DNA of 64,000 bases from Megaustenia siamemsis (GCA_032433765.1 JAVIAB010000051.1:146297568-146361567); one strand, 5' to 3'; shown: positions 19,275-29,643, numbered from the stretch's first letter. Numbers and translations: made by a program. Notes: generated by a model from the letters alone, not told the origin.

Positions 19275-20480
19275 GGAAGAAGAAGAAGATCAAGTACCGG
19301 GCCTGCTGGCGTAGGTGATTATGTCTCTCCACAACTTTCGAATACGACAGTTATTTATCATTTCTGTTGTTGACCTTCTGCCAAGCGATTCTCCTAAGCT
19401 GTCTGGTATTTTTTCTCTTTGCTTCCCTCTATCTCTTTGTCCCTCAATGTTTCCAGTTGTTACAATATATTCCAGCTGTTCTCTTCTCATTACATGGCCA
19501 CAAAAATGATGATTGTTTCTTCCTAATATTGGAAATTAGTTCTCTTTTTGCTTTGACCTCTTTCAGAACGTTTTCATTACTCTTCTTCGATGTCCATGGT
19601 ATTATCAACATTCTTCTGTAAAACCACATTTCTACAGACTTCAATGATTTTCTTGCCTGTTGTCCTATTGTCCATGATTCACATCCATATGTTAAGACTG
19701 GCTCTATATAACATTTAAGAACTCTTTTTCTTGTTTCTATTGTAAAAAATACTCATTTTTTTAAAGCCGCTTTTGCCTGAGCCAAAGTACATCTCACCTC
19801 TTTTGTGCATCTTCCGTCTGAGGTTAACAAAGATCCCAAATATTTAAATTCATTTACCTGTTTTAATATTGTTCCACTTGTCTTTATTTTGCACTGAGGT
19901 GATGTCTTTTTCTTTGTTGTTATCATTACTTCTGTATGTTTGCTATTAAGGCAGAGTCCTTTATTTTTGCTTTCCTTCACTATAATGTCTAACATTTCTT
20001 GTAACTCATTTTCACTCTTAGCGATTAAGACTGTATCATCAGCATACCTTAGATTATTTATATTATGACCTCCAATTGTTATTCCAGGCATGCCCCTTTT
20101 GGATCTTAAAATAATCTCACTATAAATATTAAACAGTTCTGGTGACAGCACACAACCTTGTCTAACACTCTGTTTTATTTGTTGAAACATTCCCAACTGG
20201 TTTCCAGTTCTTATGGCCGCTATTTGTTGCCAGTACATGTTCTTTATTATTCTTAGATCTTTGCTGTCGTTTATGCTTTCTAAAATTTTGATTATTTCTT
20301 GGTGCTTTACTTTGTCAAATGCTTTGGTGTAATCTATGAAACATAGGTATAGATCTGTTTTCACCATTACGGCTCTTTCTACTAAAAATCTTATGTTATA
20401 TATGGTATTGCTTGTTCCTTTACCTCCAACAAAACCAAAGTGTCCGTGATTTCTATTGTTGTGGCGATTCATGATTATAC
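19275..20480 (-). mobile_element. RTE-A with reverse transcriptase domain
   Basis: This is the most complete RTE-A copy here. An uninterrupted minus-strand ORF at 20472-19753 (239 aa) begins within the RT fingers and carries LCFIDYTKAFDKVKH (motif A), SVRQGCVLSPELFNIYSE (motif B), NNLRYADDTVLIA (motif C, intact YADD) and FKYLGSLLTSDGRC. After a frame change the C-terminus follows at 19644-19290 (MWFYRRMLIIPWTSKK, then RREQLEYIVTTGN, RDRGKQREKIPDSL and SRPGT-stop). The N-terminal endonuclease is absent because of 5' truncation at about 20480, so it cannot act alone. It abuts the GAA tail of RTE-D. Confidence 0.88.
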
Positions 20481-20734
20481 AAAGAAGTTACGACGGTGGC
20501 TTTCTGTTGTCTTCCGTCGGTTTGTTTACGGTTGGCTCCACAAGCCTTTGACTAAAAAGTCTCACCTGCAATGAAGTGACGTTGTTTTAACTCGGAGTAC
20601 CCTCCCTTAGCCTTTTACTCTCCCGAGCTTACCTGCAAGGCAGCAGGGCAGCCACAGATTGTACTGTTTACTGCATGCAGTAGCAGGTAAAGTTACCCGA
20701 CCCTTCCGTTTATACTTGTCGCTTTTCCCTTATT

Positions 20735-21470
20735 GCCTTCACTTCCTTTAATATTTATCACTGTTCCCATGATTGCCCCTCTTCCTTTAATATTTATCAC
20801 TGCCCCCCTTATTGCCCCTCTTCCTTTAATATTTATCACTGCCCCCCTTATTGCCCCTCTTCCTTTAATATTTATCACTGCCCCCCCTTATTGCCCCTCT
20901 TCCTTTAATATTTATCACTGCCCCCCTTATTGCCCCTCTTCCTTTAATATTTATCACTGCCCCCCTTATTGCCCATCTTCCTTTAATATTTATCACTGCC
21001 CCCTTATTGCCCCTCTTCCTTTAATATTTATCACTGCCCCCCTTATTGCCCCTCTTCCTTTAATATTTATCACTGTCCCCCTTATTGCCCCTCTTCCTTT
21101 AATATTTATCACTGTCCCCCTTATTGTCCCTCTTCCTTTAATATTTATCACTGTCCCCCTTATTGCCCCTCTTCCTTTAATATTTATCACTGCCCCCCTT
21201 ATTGCCCCTCTTCCTTTAATATTTATCACTGTTCCCCTGATTGCCCCTCTTCCTTTAATATTTATCACTGTTCCCCTGATTGCCCCTCTTCCTTTAATAT
21301 TTATCACTGCCCCCCTTATTGCCCCTCTTCCTTTAATATTTATCACTGTTCCCCTGATTGCCCCTCTTCCTTTAATATTTATCACTGCCCCCCTTATTGC
21401 CCCTCTTCCTTTAATATTTATCACTGCCCCCCTTATTGCCCCTCTTCCTTTAATATTTTTCGTCAATCTC
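20735..21470 (+). repeat. 39-bp C/T-rich minisatellite, ~19 copies
   Basis: The unit is CTTCCTTTAATATTTATCAC followed by TGCCCCCCTTATTGCCCCT (39 bp), with TGTTCCCCTGATT and TGTCCCCCTT variants. A 13-codon period yields a plus-strand ORF of PLPLIFITAPLIA repeats (20733-21482) and a minus ORF of INIKGRGAIRGAV repeats. Homopolymer C-run changes shift frame at about 20880 and 21000. No evidence of a gene. Confidence 0.97.
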
Positions 21471-21479
21471 AATTTTTCT

Positions 21480-21962
21480 TAAGGACCTCTTCCTTATAAT
21501 CTACCAACTCCCCCCCCCCCTCCCCCATTCATCCATCCTTCCTATTAGCAACATTTTATTCCTTTATTATGTCAGTTCCCATGCCGTCACCCGATACGGA
21601 CCACTCCTCCATTCCGCCCCAACACGTGATCTATTCTCTGGCAGTTAAACAGCGGTTAGCGACCTCTATTACAGTCTTTTCTTTCGTTGAAAGGATAACC
21701 TTGGAATTAGATATGGCTGTTTTTAATACACAGCCCTGCAAGAATGACGCAATAAAGGTTTTCCATGATAATCAACCAGGGAGGGAGGATTCCCTTCCAC
21801 AAATATTACGCAACTGTCGTACTTTAAATTGCTTGTTTATTCTGCACTTTCTTCGTGTTTTACCCTTTACTCTTCAAAGAACGATGTGCAGGTTAGTATA
21901 CTTCGTTATAAATACATTATAGTTTATTATTGTTTATTATGTACTCTGGAAGGTGAGGAATG
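21480..21962. other. Unassigned spacer
   Basis: A C-tract (about 21508-21526) followed by unremarkable sequence. The ORF at 21569-21922 has no recognisable motif. Confidence 0.4.
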
Positions 21963-22090
21963 CATCGTTGAGTTTCGATACTTCACGCGACACTGTCTAA
22001 AAGTCTCCGAACACTTCTGAATAGGTTGCCGAGCACATATGGGTGGAAACTTGCCTGCTAAGACGATTCAAATCTCGTACTTTACTTGTA
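21963..22090 (+). repeat. tRNA-derived SINE-like repeat, copy 2
   Basis: Partner of 10722-10850 in the opposite orientation. GTTGCCGAGCACATATGGG (A-box-like, about 22025-22043) and GATTCAAATCTCG (B-box-like, about 22064-22077). Confidence 0.6.
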
Positions 22091-22194
22091 CATTACCTTA
22101 AGGATTTTCCTGTAGCATTTTGTTTCGAATTATTTAATTTAATTTACCGTAAATGTATTATCTTATCTCATAAAAACAATAGTAAAAATAATAT

Positions 22195-22765
22195 ACATCA
22201 TCATCATATGTCATACCTATTGGCGTAGGCGATCATGTCCCTCCACAATCTTCTATCTACAGTGCATCGTATCAGTTCTGTTGGTGACTGTTTTCCATGC
22301 CATGACACCAAGCTATCCAGTATTTTCTCTCTTTGTCGTCCGCGATCTCTCTTTCCTTTTATTTTGCCAGTTGTAACCAAGTATTCCAACTTTCTTCTTC
22401 TCATGATGTGCCCGAAAAATGTTGATTGCTTCTTTCTGATGTGTTTTAGGAGCTCCCTTTTTGTGTTGGCCTATGAGAATTTCTTCATTGGCCCTTTTAG
22501 CTGCCTAGAGAACTTTCAAAATTCTTCTGAGAAATCCCATCTCTGTGGCCTCTAATCGTCTTTTCATTTGTTTGTCTACTGTCCATGATTCGCTTCCATA
22601 GGTCAGAATTGGTTCTATATAGCACCGATGAACTCTTTTTCTCACTTCTACAGACATAGATTTGTTGCATAAGATATTTTTCATTTTCTGAAATGCTATT
22701 TTGGCCTGAGCTATTCTGCTTTTTATTTCTGTGGTGCATCTCCCATCTGATGTTCCTATTGTAAC
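22195..22765 (-). mobile_element. RTE-B 3' portion
   Basis: From the CATCATCATCAT tail (22196-22207) the minus strand encodes NRYDI-stop, RDMIAYANR, WHGKQSPTELI, RQREKILDSLVS and RRRKLEYLVTTGKIKGK (22404-22204). It continues upstream through frameshifts with CRSEKKSSS-like remnants to about 22765 (a TSDGRCTTEIK-like phrase near 22735). 5'-truncated, with multiple frameshifts. Confidence 0.82.
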
Positions 22766-22826
22766 AAGTAATACGAAAATCTGACTGATTTATAGATTAT
22801 CGTTCTCAATGACCGTAAGTAAAAAC

Positions 22827-22918
22827 AATATAGACTGATGTATAAGTAAAACATATAGTCTGATTTATAAGTAAAACATATAGTCTGATTTATAAGTAAA
22901 ACATATAGACTTATTAAA
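22827..22918 (+). repeat. 25-bp tandem repeat, ~3.5 copies
   Basis: The unit TAGTCTGATTTATAAGTAAA plus ACATA is repeated in tandem with minor variation. Confidence 0.85.
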
Positions 22919-23049
22919 TATGTCTTTCGTGATTGCATCCTAAATCATCATCCAAACGCGTTTCGGATTTTGGTCTGGCTGGAAAAAAACACATAAATAT
23001 ATGAATACTTTAAACACCAATGCCATGGGGCATTTCAATAAATGACTAT

Positions 23050-24108
23050 ATTGAACAAGAAAACATTTAATGGTTTTGATATCTATAGCAAGTCAAGGCC
23101 TCATATGAATAACAATGGAGAAAGTCAAGAGGCTAAATTAAAGTAGAAGAGCTCTGATGGGAGAAGCAAGAACAGCTGGCATCAGCTTCTTTGAAGAGGG
23201 TAAAATTCGTCACCAGTAAAGGAAAATTGATGTTTGTCGAGACACAATGCGGGTGTTCTGCAAGGTTTTTGCTTTTTTTAAAATATCTGGTTAAACTTGG
23301 ATCAGTCGCTAAAAAAAAAAAAGCATATATTAGTCAGGTTTGACAAAGTTATAATTAGCGTTAATTAGTGAAGAAATAAACAAATGATTATTGTTCAAAC
23401 CAATATCTTAGAAAAGTTGCAGATTAAAAGGGATCGAGGTCACCGACCTTCCGGTAGCCTTCTTGCGTTGGCTGGTGGAAGTCCGGGCTCGATGACCCAT
23501 GAAGCAGGATCAGTGTGAAATGCAGGATCACCGTTTCATAGTACAGATCTTACCGCGATAGTCAAGTGCCCCTGACGTTACTACACCAGGAACATCACGG
23601 CTGGAGTGTCCCCCCAAGACTGTTTAGCATCTCTTTCAAAGTTCTTCCATTCAATTTCCTCATCTTTCTAGATGCAAACGTAGTCCAGATATGAGTACTT
23701 GAATTGGTGAACCCGAAAATCAGGAGGACCAGAAGAGGTGATATCCACACGTGACAATAAGGCTCCGTCCGGCCTGTCACGCATAGTCGAGCTCGTGCCT
23801 TCAATCAACCTCAACTGCCACTGAGCCGCCAAAGCTCGAATGAAAATTCGGAGATATTTGTTTTAGAGCGCCAACGTCCCAGAAAACAATCATTGATTTC
23901 AGCTTCATTTATCACTGCATTGTTGTCGCTAATTTGTTCACTGTCTGTCTGTCTGTCTCTCTCTATCTCTGTCTGTTTGTCTGTCTGTCTGTCTATTATT
24001 CTTTTCAACTGAAGACGGCATATCATGTTATAGCTAAGGTTCTCTATGTTAGACGATCTTTGTGTCACACCTTGTACAGTGTATCTCGCACGTGCCCTGA
24101 TTCTGGAT
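23050..24108 (-). repeat. Composite-repeat modules Z and X, inverted copy at left flank
   Basis: On the minus strand this reads X (24108-23318) then Z (23318-23050), the order found in each unit of the 33-61 kb array. Z is divergent (for example GATATCAAAACCATTAAATG versus GATATCAAACCCATTAATTG). The X core (about 23400-24060) is nearly identical to the array copies. X contains a CTGT/GACA microsatellite at 23940-23996. A 69-codon frame in X (23804-23595) begins with TTG rather than ATG and is probably not translated. Confidence 0.88.
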
Positions 24109-24122
24109 AACATCTTATCAGT

Positions 24123-24670
24123 GATGGATAGTGCCTATGTTCACTCCACGTATGAATCCACTGTTCATATTATCAAAGATGGGTCAACTTACATTGTGTC
24201 CGCAGTGAATGAAAATACCATTGAATCCTTATCAATGAAATTACAGCAACATCATCGAATAAATAAAAACAATCACTGGAATCATGCAGGATAACTGCTA
24301 CAGGCATATGTTCCCTCTGCGAGCATCTTTAATCGAAAAACGCACGGTTAGGACGCCATCTTGAAAAACGTTAGATCACTTTCTAATCTAAGAGTCACAG
24401 ACTTGTGATGTTGTTCTGTCTTATTCCAGCTGGACCGGCCAAACGCTCATTAAAACGTTGCTGTTGATCTGTGAAATATCGGCTTGAAATCTGATTTGAG
24501 ATACATGCTTATTTGAAATAAGTACGAGAGTGCCGTTTCTAAGAATCCAATTTTCTTCATATTCTCCAGCCAGGTCTAACACTAAAATTTCCCAACGGAA
24601 GCGAAGACAGAAAATAAACACTACCTCCATCTTGGAACACACCGGAAGTCCGGTGTACAGAGTCTTTTTA
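24123..24670 (+). repeat. Composite-repeat module W, copy 1
   Basis: About 545 bp shared with 30149-30701 (anchors TGGATAGTGCCTATGTTCAC, CAGGATAACTGCTACAGGC, AACGCTCATTAAAACGTTGC). In both places it is followed by GTCTTTTTTAGTGACTGATCC, the start of module Z. A minus-strand 60-70-codon frame is open in both copies but has several amino-acid differences and no known motif. Confidence 0.8.
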
Positions 24671-24716
24671 GTGACTGATCCAAAGTTAACCTGATATTAA
24701 AAAAATCAAGAACCTT

Positions 24717-26005
24717 GTTTCGAACCGTCGTGTTCCGCACGAGAAGCAAACGGTTGGTGACTTGAAGCATAAAAGAAGCACGAAAAAGAGAGAAATAAAT
24801 TTAAAAAGAAGAAAGAAATAAAAGGTGAGAAAACAGTAACTGTTGACATGAATGTGATGTTGTAGGGTAATTTTCACATAGTCTCACGTAAAGGGGCGGT
24901 GGCTGACAGTGCTCTAGATTGTGGACCCGGGATTTTGGAGGACCCAGACTTTGAGATAATGTTTAATTATTGTAATTATAACCATTTATATTTTGTGTTG
25001 TTGTTCACTGTTACAGATGAAGGCCTACTTGACCGAAACATCGTTCTAGTTGTGTTTTGTCTCTCACCTACGTAAAGCTGTTAGCATACCACTTTTTTTT
25101 TTTTTTTTTTTTTTTTACAAATTCTCATTATTACCATCAGCTTTACAGCAGCTTCACATTGGTAAGCATCATGGTACATTTATCCCTTTGATAATTGTAA
25201 GTTGTTATCCAGAACTGGGACACGTGCGAGATACACGGTACAAGGTCTGACACAAAGATCGTCTAACATAGAGAACCATAGCTATAACATTATATGCCTT
25301 CTTCAGTTGAAAAGAATAATAGAAAGACAGAGACAGACAGAGAAACAGACAGATGGACAGACAGAGAGAGACAGACAGACAGTGAACAAGTTAGCGACAA
25401 CAATTCAGTGATAAATGAAGCTGAAATCAATGATTGTTTTCTTGGACGCTGGCGCTCTAAAACAAATATCTCCGAATTTTCATTCGAGCTTTGGCGGCTC
25501 AGTGGCAGTTGAGGTTGATTGAAGGCACGAGCTCGACTATGCGTGACAGGCCGGACGGAGCCTTATTGTCACGTGTGGATATCACCTCTTCTGGTCCTCC
25601 TGATTTTCGGGTTCACCAATTCAAGTACTCATATCTGGACTACGTTTGCATCTAGAAAGATGAGGAAATTGAATGGAAGAACTTTGAAAGAGATGCTAAA
25701 CAGTCTTGGGGGGACACTCCAGCCGTGATGTTCCTGGTGTAGTAACGTCAGGGGCACTTGACTATCGAGGTAAGATCTGTACTATGAAACGGTGATCCTG
25801 CATTTCACACTGATCCTGCTGCATGGGTCATCGAGCCCGGACTTCCACCAGCCAACGCAAGAAGGCTACCGGAAGGTCGGTGACCTCGATCCCTTTTAAT
25901 CTGCAACTTTTCTAAGATATTGGTTTGAACAATAATCATTTGTTTATTTCTCCACTCATTAACGCTAATTATAACGCATATTATAATCATATGTTTTTTT
26001 TTAGT
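24717..26005 (+). repeat. Composite-repeat modules Y, AGGCC motif and X, upright copy at left flank
   Basis: Y (24717-24995, truncated at its left) is followed without interruption by the hairpin motif (25019-25043, GATGAAGGCCTACTTGACCG then AAACATCG), a T-run, and X (25115-26005) with its GACA microsatellite (25319-25383). The LINE that separates Y from the motif in the array is absent. This is therefore the uninterrupted form of the repeat. X ends at AGTGACT, where the minus-strand LINE begins. Confidence 0.85.
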
Positions 26006-26029
26006 GACTTCTTCTGCGATCAAGACACT

Positions 26030-26865
26030 TTCAGAGTAGGGTTCCGGACTCTCTCATGAAGGCAGCTGATTGTTTAAGTGATTCGGTTGCCCCGTATAGT
26101 TTCTCTTTCAGGGGGTGGGTGTGGTCCACATTCTACAGATCAGGTATGTGTACTGAGTGCAATCCTGTAGAACATGTTTTGTTATCAAGTTGTCAAGTGT
26201 ACAGTGGCATTGGCTGGTAGTACCAATTTTGAGTTTGGTGGACATGTGGTTTCTCATTCTGTTGTGGCCAGTGCGGAGGCGAAGTATGATGACTTTATCC
26301 CTTCTTGATAGTTGGAGGTATCCATCCCTCTCGCCATACTTTGTGTGTTCTCGTTCCCATTTTGCAAGAAACAGGCCTTTGGTGATAGATTTGGCTTCAG
26401 CGTAGCTGACCAGATGGTTCTCTTGTGGTAATCTCCCTCCCTGTTTACCTAATTTGTCTGCGCGTTCGTTTCCGTGTATATTACAATGTGATGGTATCCA
26501 CTGAATGACCACTCTCTATAAGTTATTGCACAGTTGGTCTAGGGTTGTTCTCTAGTCATCTAGTTCCTTGTTCCTGGGGTTTATTAGAGCTGTTAGGACT
26601 GACAAAGCATCAGCAATTTTTGTGCATGTTATTTTTATGTTGGATAACCAGTTTTGCATCATCACTGGGGGCTTCAGATTCTGCTTTACAGTTGCTTGAG
26701 AATTTCCCGGTAGCTATTGACTTGTCTCTTCATGGTTTTTCTGCTTCAGGGACACTTTCCTCCTTCATTTCTGGTGGCATTTGTAGCGGAGCCACCTGTG
26801 TATATGTGTGACCAGGAGTCCTGTGAATAGTTGTCGTTTGTGTGTTTTTTTGCTACGTGTCTTCT
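26030..26865 (-). pseudogene. LINE RNase H domain and C-terminal Cys-His knuckle, decayed
   Basis: The YTDGSATNA start of RNase H is present as YTGGSATNA (about 26815-26790), so the first catalytic Asp is replaced. The second half is readable in one frame at 26512-26108: IQWIPSHCNIHGNERADKLG, the HxNxxGNExADxLA motif that closes RNase H. It is followed by LRLRTGHNRMRNHM and a CHCTLDN...KHVLQDC knuckle. The stretch between (26790-26515) contains several stops. About 82% identical in protein to the 61.03-61.51 kb copy by eye. Confidence 0.8.
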
Positions 26866-27516
26866 CTATGTGTCTGTTTGGGTGTCTTTCTTCATGACTC
26901 CTATTATGTCATCCTTAAATTCAGGTATTTTGTGTTTCCCATGAGGAGTCATATCAGATGGGCCAAAGGGTTTCGGCATTGTTTGGGACAGTACTGGGTC
27001 ACTAGTTGCCAGTTTTTTGTAGGTTGCAGCGAAGTTGCTCCTCGTCAGTCTTCCTTTTCCGAAACCAATTTTTCTTTGGTGCATGGGGTGACTAAGGAGC
27101 CTTTTATATTTCTCCGCTTGTTGCATTACTTTAGTTTTCCGTCTGTCTTCTAAGGGTTGTAAACCTGTTGCTGTTTCCAGAGTCTTAATAGGTGTAGATT
27201 TCATAGCATCAGTGATGATACGGGCAGTCTGGTTTTGTGTTCTGTTAATTTTGTTAAGCTGTGATTTGGAAGCTGTAGCCCAGTCTGTGACACCATACTC
27301 TAGGACTGGTCTTACTCTTCCTACATATAGTCGTTTCAAGATATTGCTGTCTGTTCCCCATTCCGTTACTGCCAATTTCTTCATTATATCTGTTGGTTTT
27401 CTGGCTCTTTTGTTTACTCGGTCTATCATGTTTTCCCATGTCATTCTGCGATTCAAGGCGACACCAAAATATGTTGGGTTTTGGTCAATAGTAAGTGTAT
27501 GGTCTTTTATCTTCAA
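26866..27516 (-). pseudogene. LINE RT thumb/connection segment
   Basis: 216 codons open: TYFGVALNRRMTWENMID (the RT motif E/thumb start), VRPVLEYGVTDWATASKSQL, NRTQNQTARIITDAM, then a Lys/Arg-rich linker. In the intact polyprotein this lies directly after the RT palm. In all array units the segment from the palm up to VLEYGV is missing. Confidence 0.8.
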
Positions 27517-27669
27517 TTTTGCAGAGAGAGTGTTTCTTTTGTTAGGCTGAAAATTGTGTATGTAGTTCTTTTCACTAATTGGTAATAACTAGGTGTTTGT
27601 CCATAATCCATGTTTTCCTATTGCACCTAGCATTCTGGAACTACACACTGACATAGATTCTTCATGTGC

Positions 27670-28501
27670 CTATATCGCCAGGTCTTCTGCGTAAATTGCT
27701 GAGTGTATTCTGGGTGGAATGTCCATTACGATGTCATTTATGAAGATTAAAAAGAGCGTTGGGGATAGGACTCCACCTTGTGGGACACCTTGTTCGATTC
27801 TGGCTTTCTTACTTAGTTGTCCATGTACTTGTACTCTGGCCGTTCTGTCTTGTAGGTATTGAGATATCCAATTTAATAATCGACCTTGGATGCCAAGTCT
27901 GAGAAGCTTGTTCTTTAAGCCTTCTCTCCATACCCTATCAAAAGCCTTCTCCATGTTGACCCACACTGTCAGTATGGGTTTCTTTTCTTGTGGAGCATCT
28001 CCTATTTCCTGTGCGATGTAGGTGATCAGGTCTTCAGTTGATATGTGTTGACGGAAACCACTTTGTTGTGGTATGATTTGTTGTTTTGTCTCCAAATGCC
28101 ACATGAGTCCTGTTGACCAGCCTTTTCATGAGTTTGCTCAGGCTGCTCAGTAAACTAATTGGTCTATAGCTACTTGGGTCCAGTGGGTCTTTTCCATGTT
28201 TGAGGATGGGCACCATAATGGCTTCTTTCCAGGTTGCAGGCATTTGTCCTCTCTTCCAGCTGGCATTTATTATCCTTAGAAGCTGGCCCTTGACTTTCTT
28301 TCCAAGTTTTATGAGCATTTCGTTGGTGATTCCATCTTTTCCAGGGGAGCACTTGAACTTCAACCCTTTGAGAGCTGCATCTAATTCTGATGGTATAAAG
28401 ATGGTCATCTGATGTTTTTCTGTTGCTAAATGCATATGTTTTGCATCTTGGTTTTTTTTTTCTTGCAGATTTTTGTTCTTCTTTTGGAATGTTTGCTGCA
28501 C
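27670..28501 (-). pseudogene. LINE reverse transcriptase palm/fingers
   Basis: Two overlapping frames (28501-28034 and 28104-27670), joined by a small indel near 28110, cover the RT fingers and palm: GKDGITNEMLIKLG, AIMVPILKHGKDP, SSYRPISLLSSLSKL, QQSGFRQHISTEDL, VWVNMEKAFDRVW (motif A), EQGVPQGGVLSP (motif B) and IYAEDLAI (motif C). The motif A aspartate is Asn (VNMEKAFD versus VDMDKAFD in the array), and motif C is YAED instead of YADD with a stop just after it. Both changes should abolish polymerase activity. Confidence 0.85.
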
Positions 28502-28575
28502 TTTTTGCCTGTCTGGATGTTTTGATTGTGTGCTATTGTTATTGAAGGTCGGCAGTTGTTTTCATCGCTCAGAAC

Positions 28576-29643
28576 TTACGCAAGTTTCCAGAGTTTATGT
28601 CCATTTTTGTCAAGATTGAGGCTCTCCGTTTTGTCTTTCCAGTTCTGTCTTGCTGATATCTTGACCTCTCTTCTGTATTTGGCGGAGGCTGCTTTATAGG
28701 CTATGTTGCTCTCCGTGCTTTGTGATGTTTCTGTTAGTTCTCTGGCAGAGTTCAGTTCCTCTTCTAGTCTTTGTATTTCCTTGCTCCAGTATGGCTTGTA
28801 GTTTCTCCTTGCTCCTCTAGGAAATGATTCTTTAGCAGCTTTCAGGATTCCCTTTGTTAACTCCTCTATCATATTATTGACTTTCTTTCCATGTATGTTG
28901 ATAGGCGCATTATAGGCATAGGTGAACCTGGCAAACTTTTCTCAGTCTGCTCTCCTGTAGTTCCAGCGTGGAAGTGGTATTTGCAACTCCTGTTTATGAG
29001 CAAGATCCAATGAAAGTTTGACTGGTCTGTGGTCACTGTCGCCAAGTTGGTTCAGTACTATTCTGGCTATGTTGTTGGATATGTCTCCAGTTGCGAATGC
29101 TAGGTCGTTAGTTGGTCTTGTCTTTTATCTTCTTGAATAGAATGTTGGGGGGGTACTCTCTAGAGTTTATGAGGAATAGGTTGTTGTCTATTTCCCATTC
29201 TTGCACTTCTTCAGCTCGAGCATTGGATACCTTATATCCCCATCTTTCAGAGTGGCTGTTAAAGTCTCCAACCACCAATAACCTTGTACGTGTTTTTTCC
29301 ATTGACTCCAGCTTCAGAAATTTGTCGTTAGGACAGTATATGTTAAATATCCTTGTGCTAGTGGAGTTGATGTATAGGTCTGCACCAATAATCTCTGCCT
29401 CCCCGTTTGTGACTACATCTTTCTGTTTTGCTGGAATGGTATTTTTAATAAGTGTAAGGATTCCACCCTTGTGGCCTTCTCTGTTCTGTCTAAATGTTTG
29501 GTAGCCCCTAATCATAAATCTGTGCTGAGGATTAAGATGAGTTTCTTGGATGCAGGCAACGTCTATCTCCTCTTCTGCTAGTCTGACAGCTAGGGCTTGT
29601 TTTTGTGGTGTATGACCTCCACATTCCAGTGTATTATTTTCAT
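28576..29643 (-). pseudogene. LINE endonuclease (EEP family) and linker, frameshifted
   Basis: Apurinic-type endonuclease that would nick target DNA for target-primed reverse transcription. Visible motifs: IIHWN at 29637-29623, a 1-bp loss near 29622, then ACIQETHL (catalytic Glu), GGILTLIKN, NIYCPNDKFL, VGDFNSHSERWGY (Asp/Asn pair, about 29282-29244), and after a shift near 29105, LGDSDHRPVKLS (catalytic His, about 29043-29008). The linker (28872-28576) contains PYWSKEIQRLEEELN. All key EN residues are present but not in one frame. Closely related sequence, N-terminally damaged, is repeated in each array unit. Confidence 0.85.

Larger units (their letters stand above)
26010..29643 (-). mobile_element. 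I/Nimb-like LINE, near full-length ORF2, inactive
   Basis: Minus-strand non-LTR retrotransposon with domains in order endonuclease, linker, reverse transcriptase, connection/thumb, RNase H and a Cys-His knuckle. This is the order of I-clade LINEs (Nimb and relatives). Coding starts with an ATG at 29643 (MKIIHWN, a typical apurinic-endonuclease start) and ends around 26040. Frame changes occur near 29622, 29100, 28560 and 28110, and many stops in the RNase H region, so it is a pseudo-element. It supplies the ancestral sequence for the deletions seen in the 31-61 kb units. The 3' end (TCTGCGATCAAGA side) joins module X at a TGACT shared sequence, exactly as at 61.55 kb. Confidence 0.88.

Noticed and set aside
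20733..21482. 249-aa hydrophobic repeat protein (PLPLIFITAPLIA)
   Set aside because: Product of the 39-bp minisatellite, open on both strands.
24421..24642. Conserved protein in module W
   Set aside because: The two copies (24421-24642 and 30444-30647) differ at many residues and also in non-coding parts at a similar rate; no motif recognised.
25519..25728. 69-80-aa ORF in module X, identical in nine copies
   Set aside because: The start codon is TTG, not ATG. The surrounding non-coding DNA is just as conserved, and there is no recognisable domain. The conservation is reported as a DNA-level finding instead.
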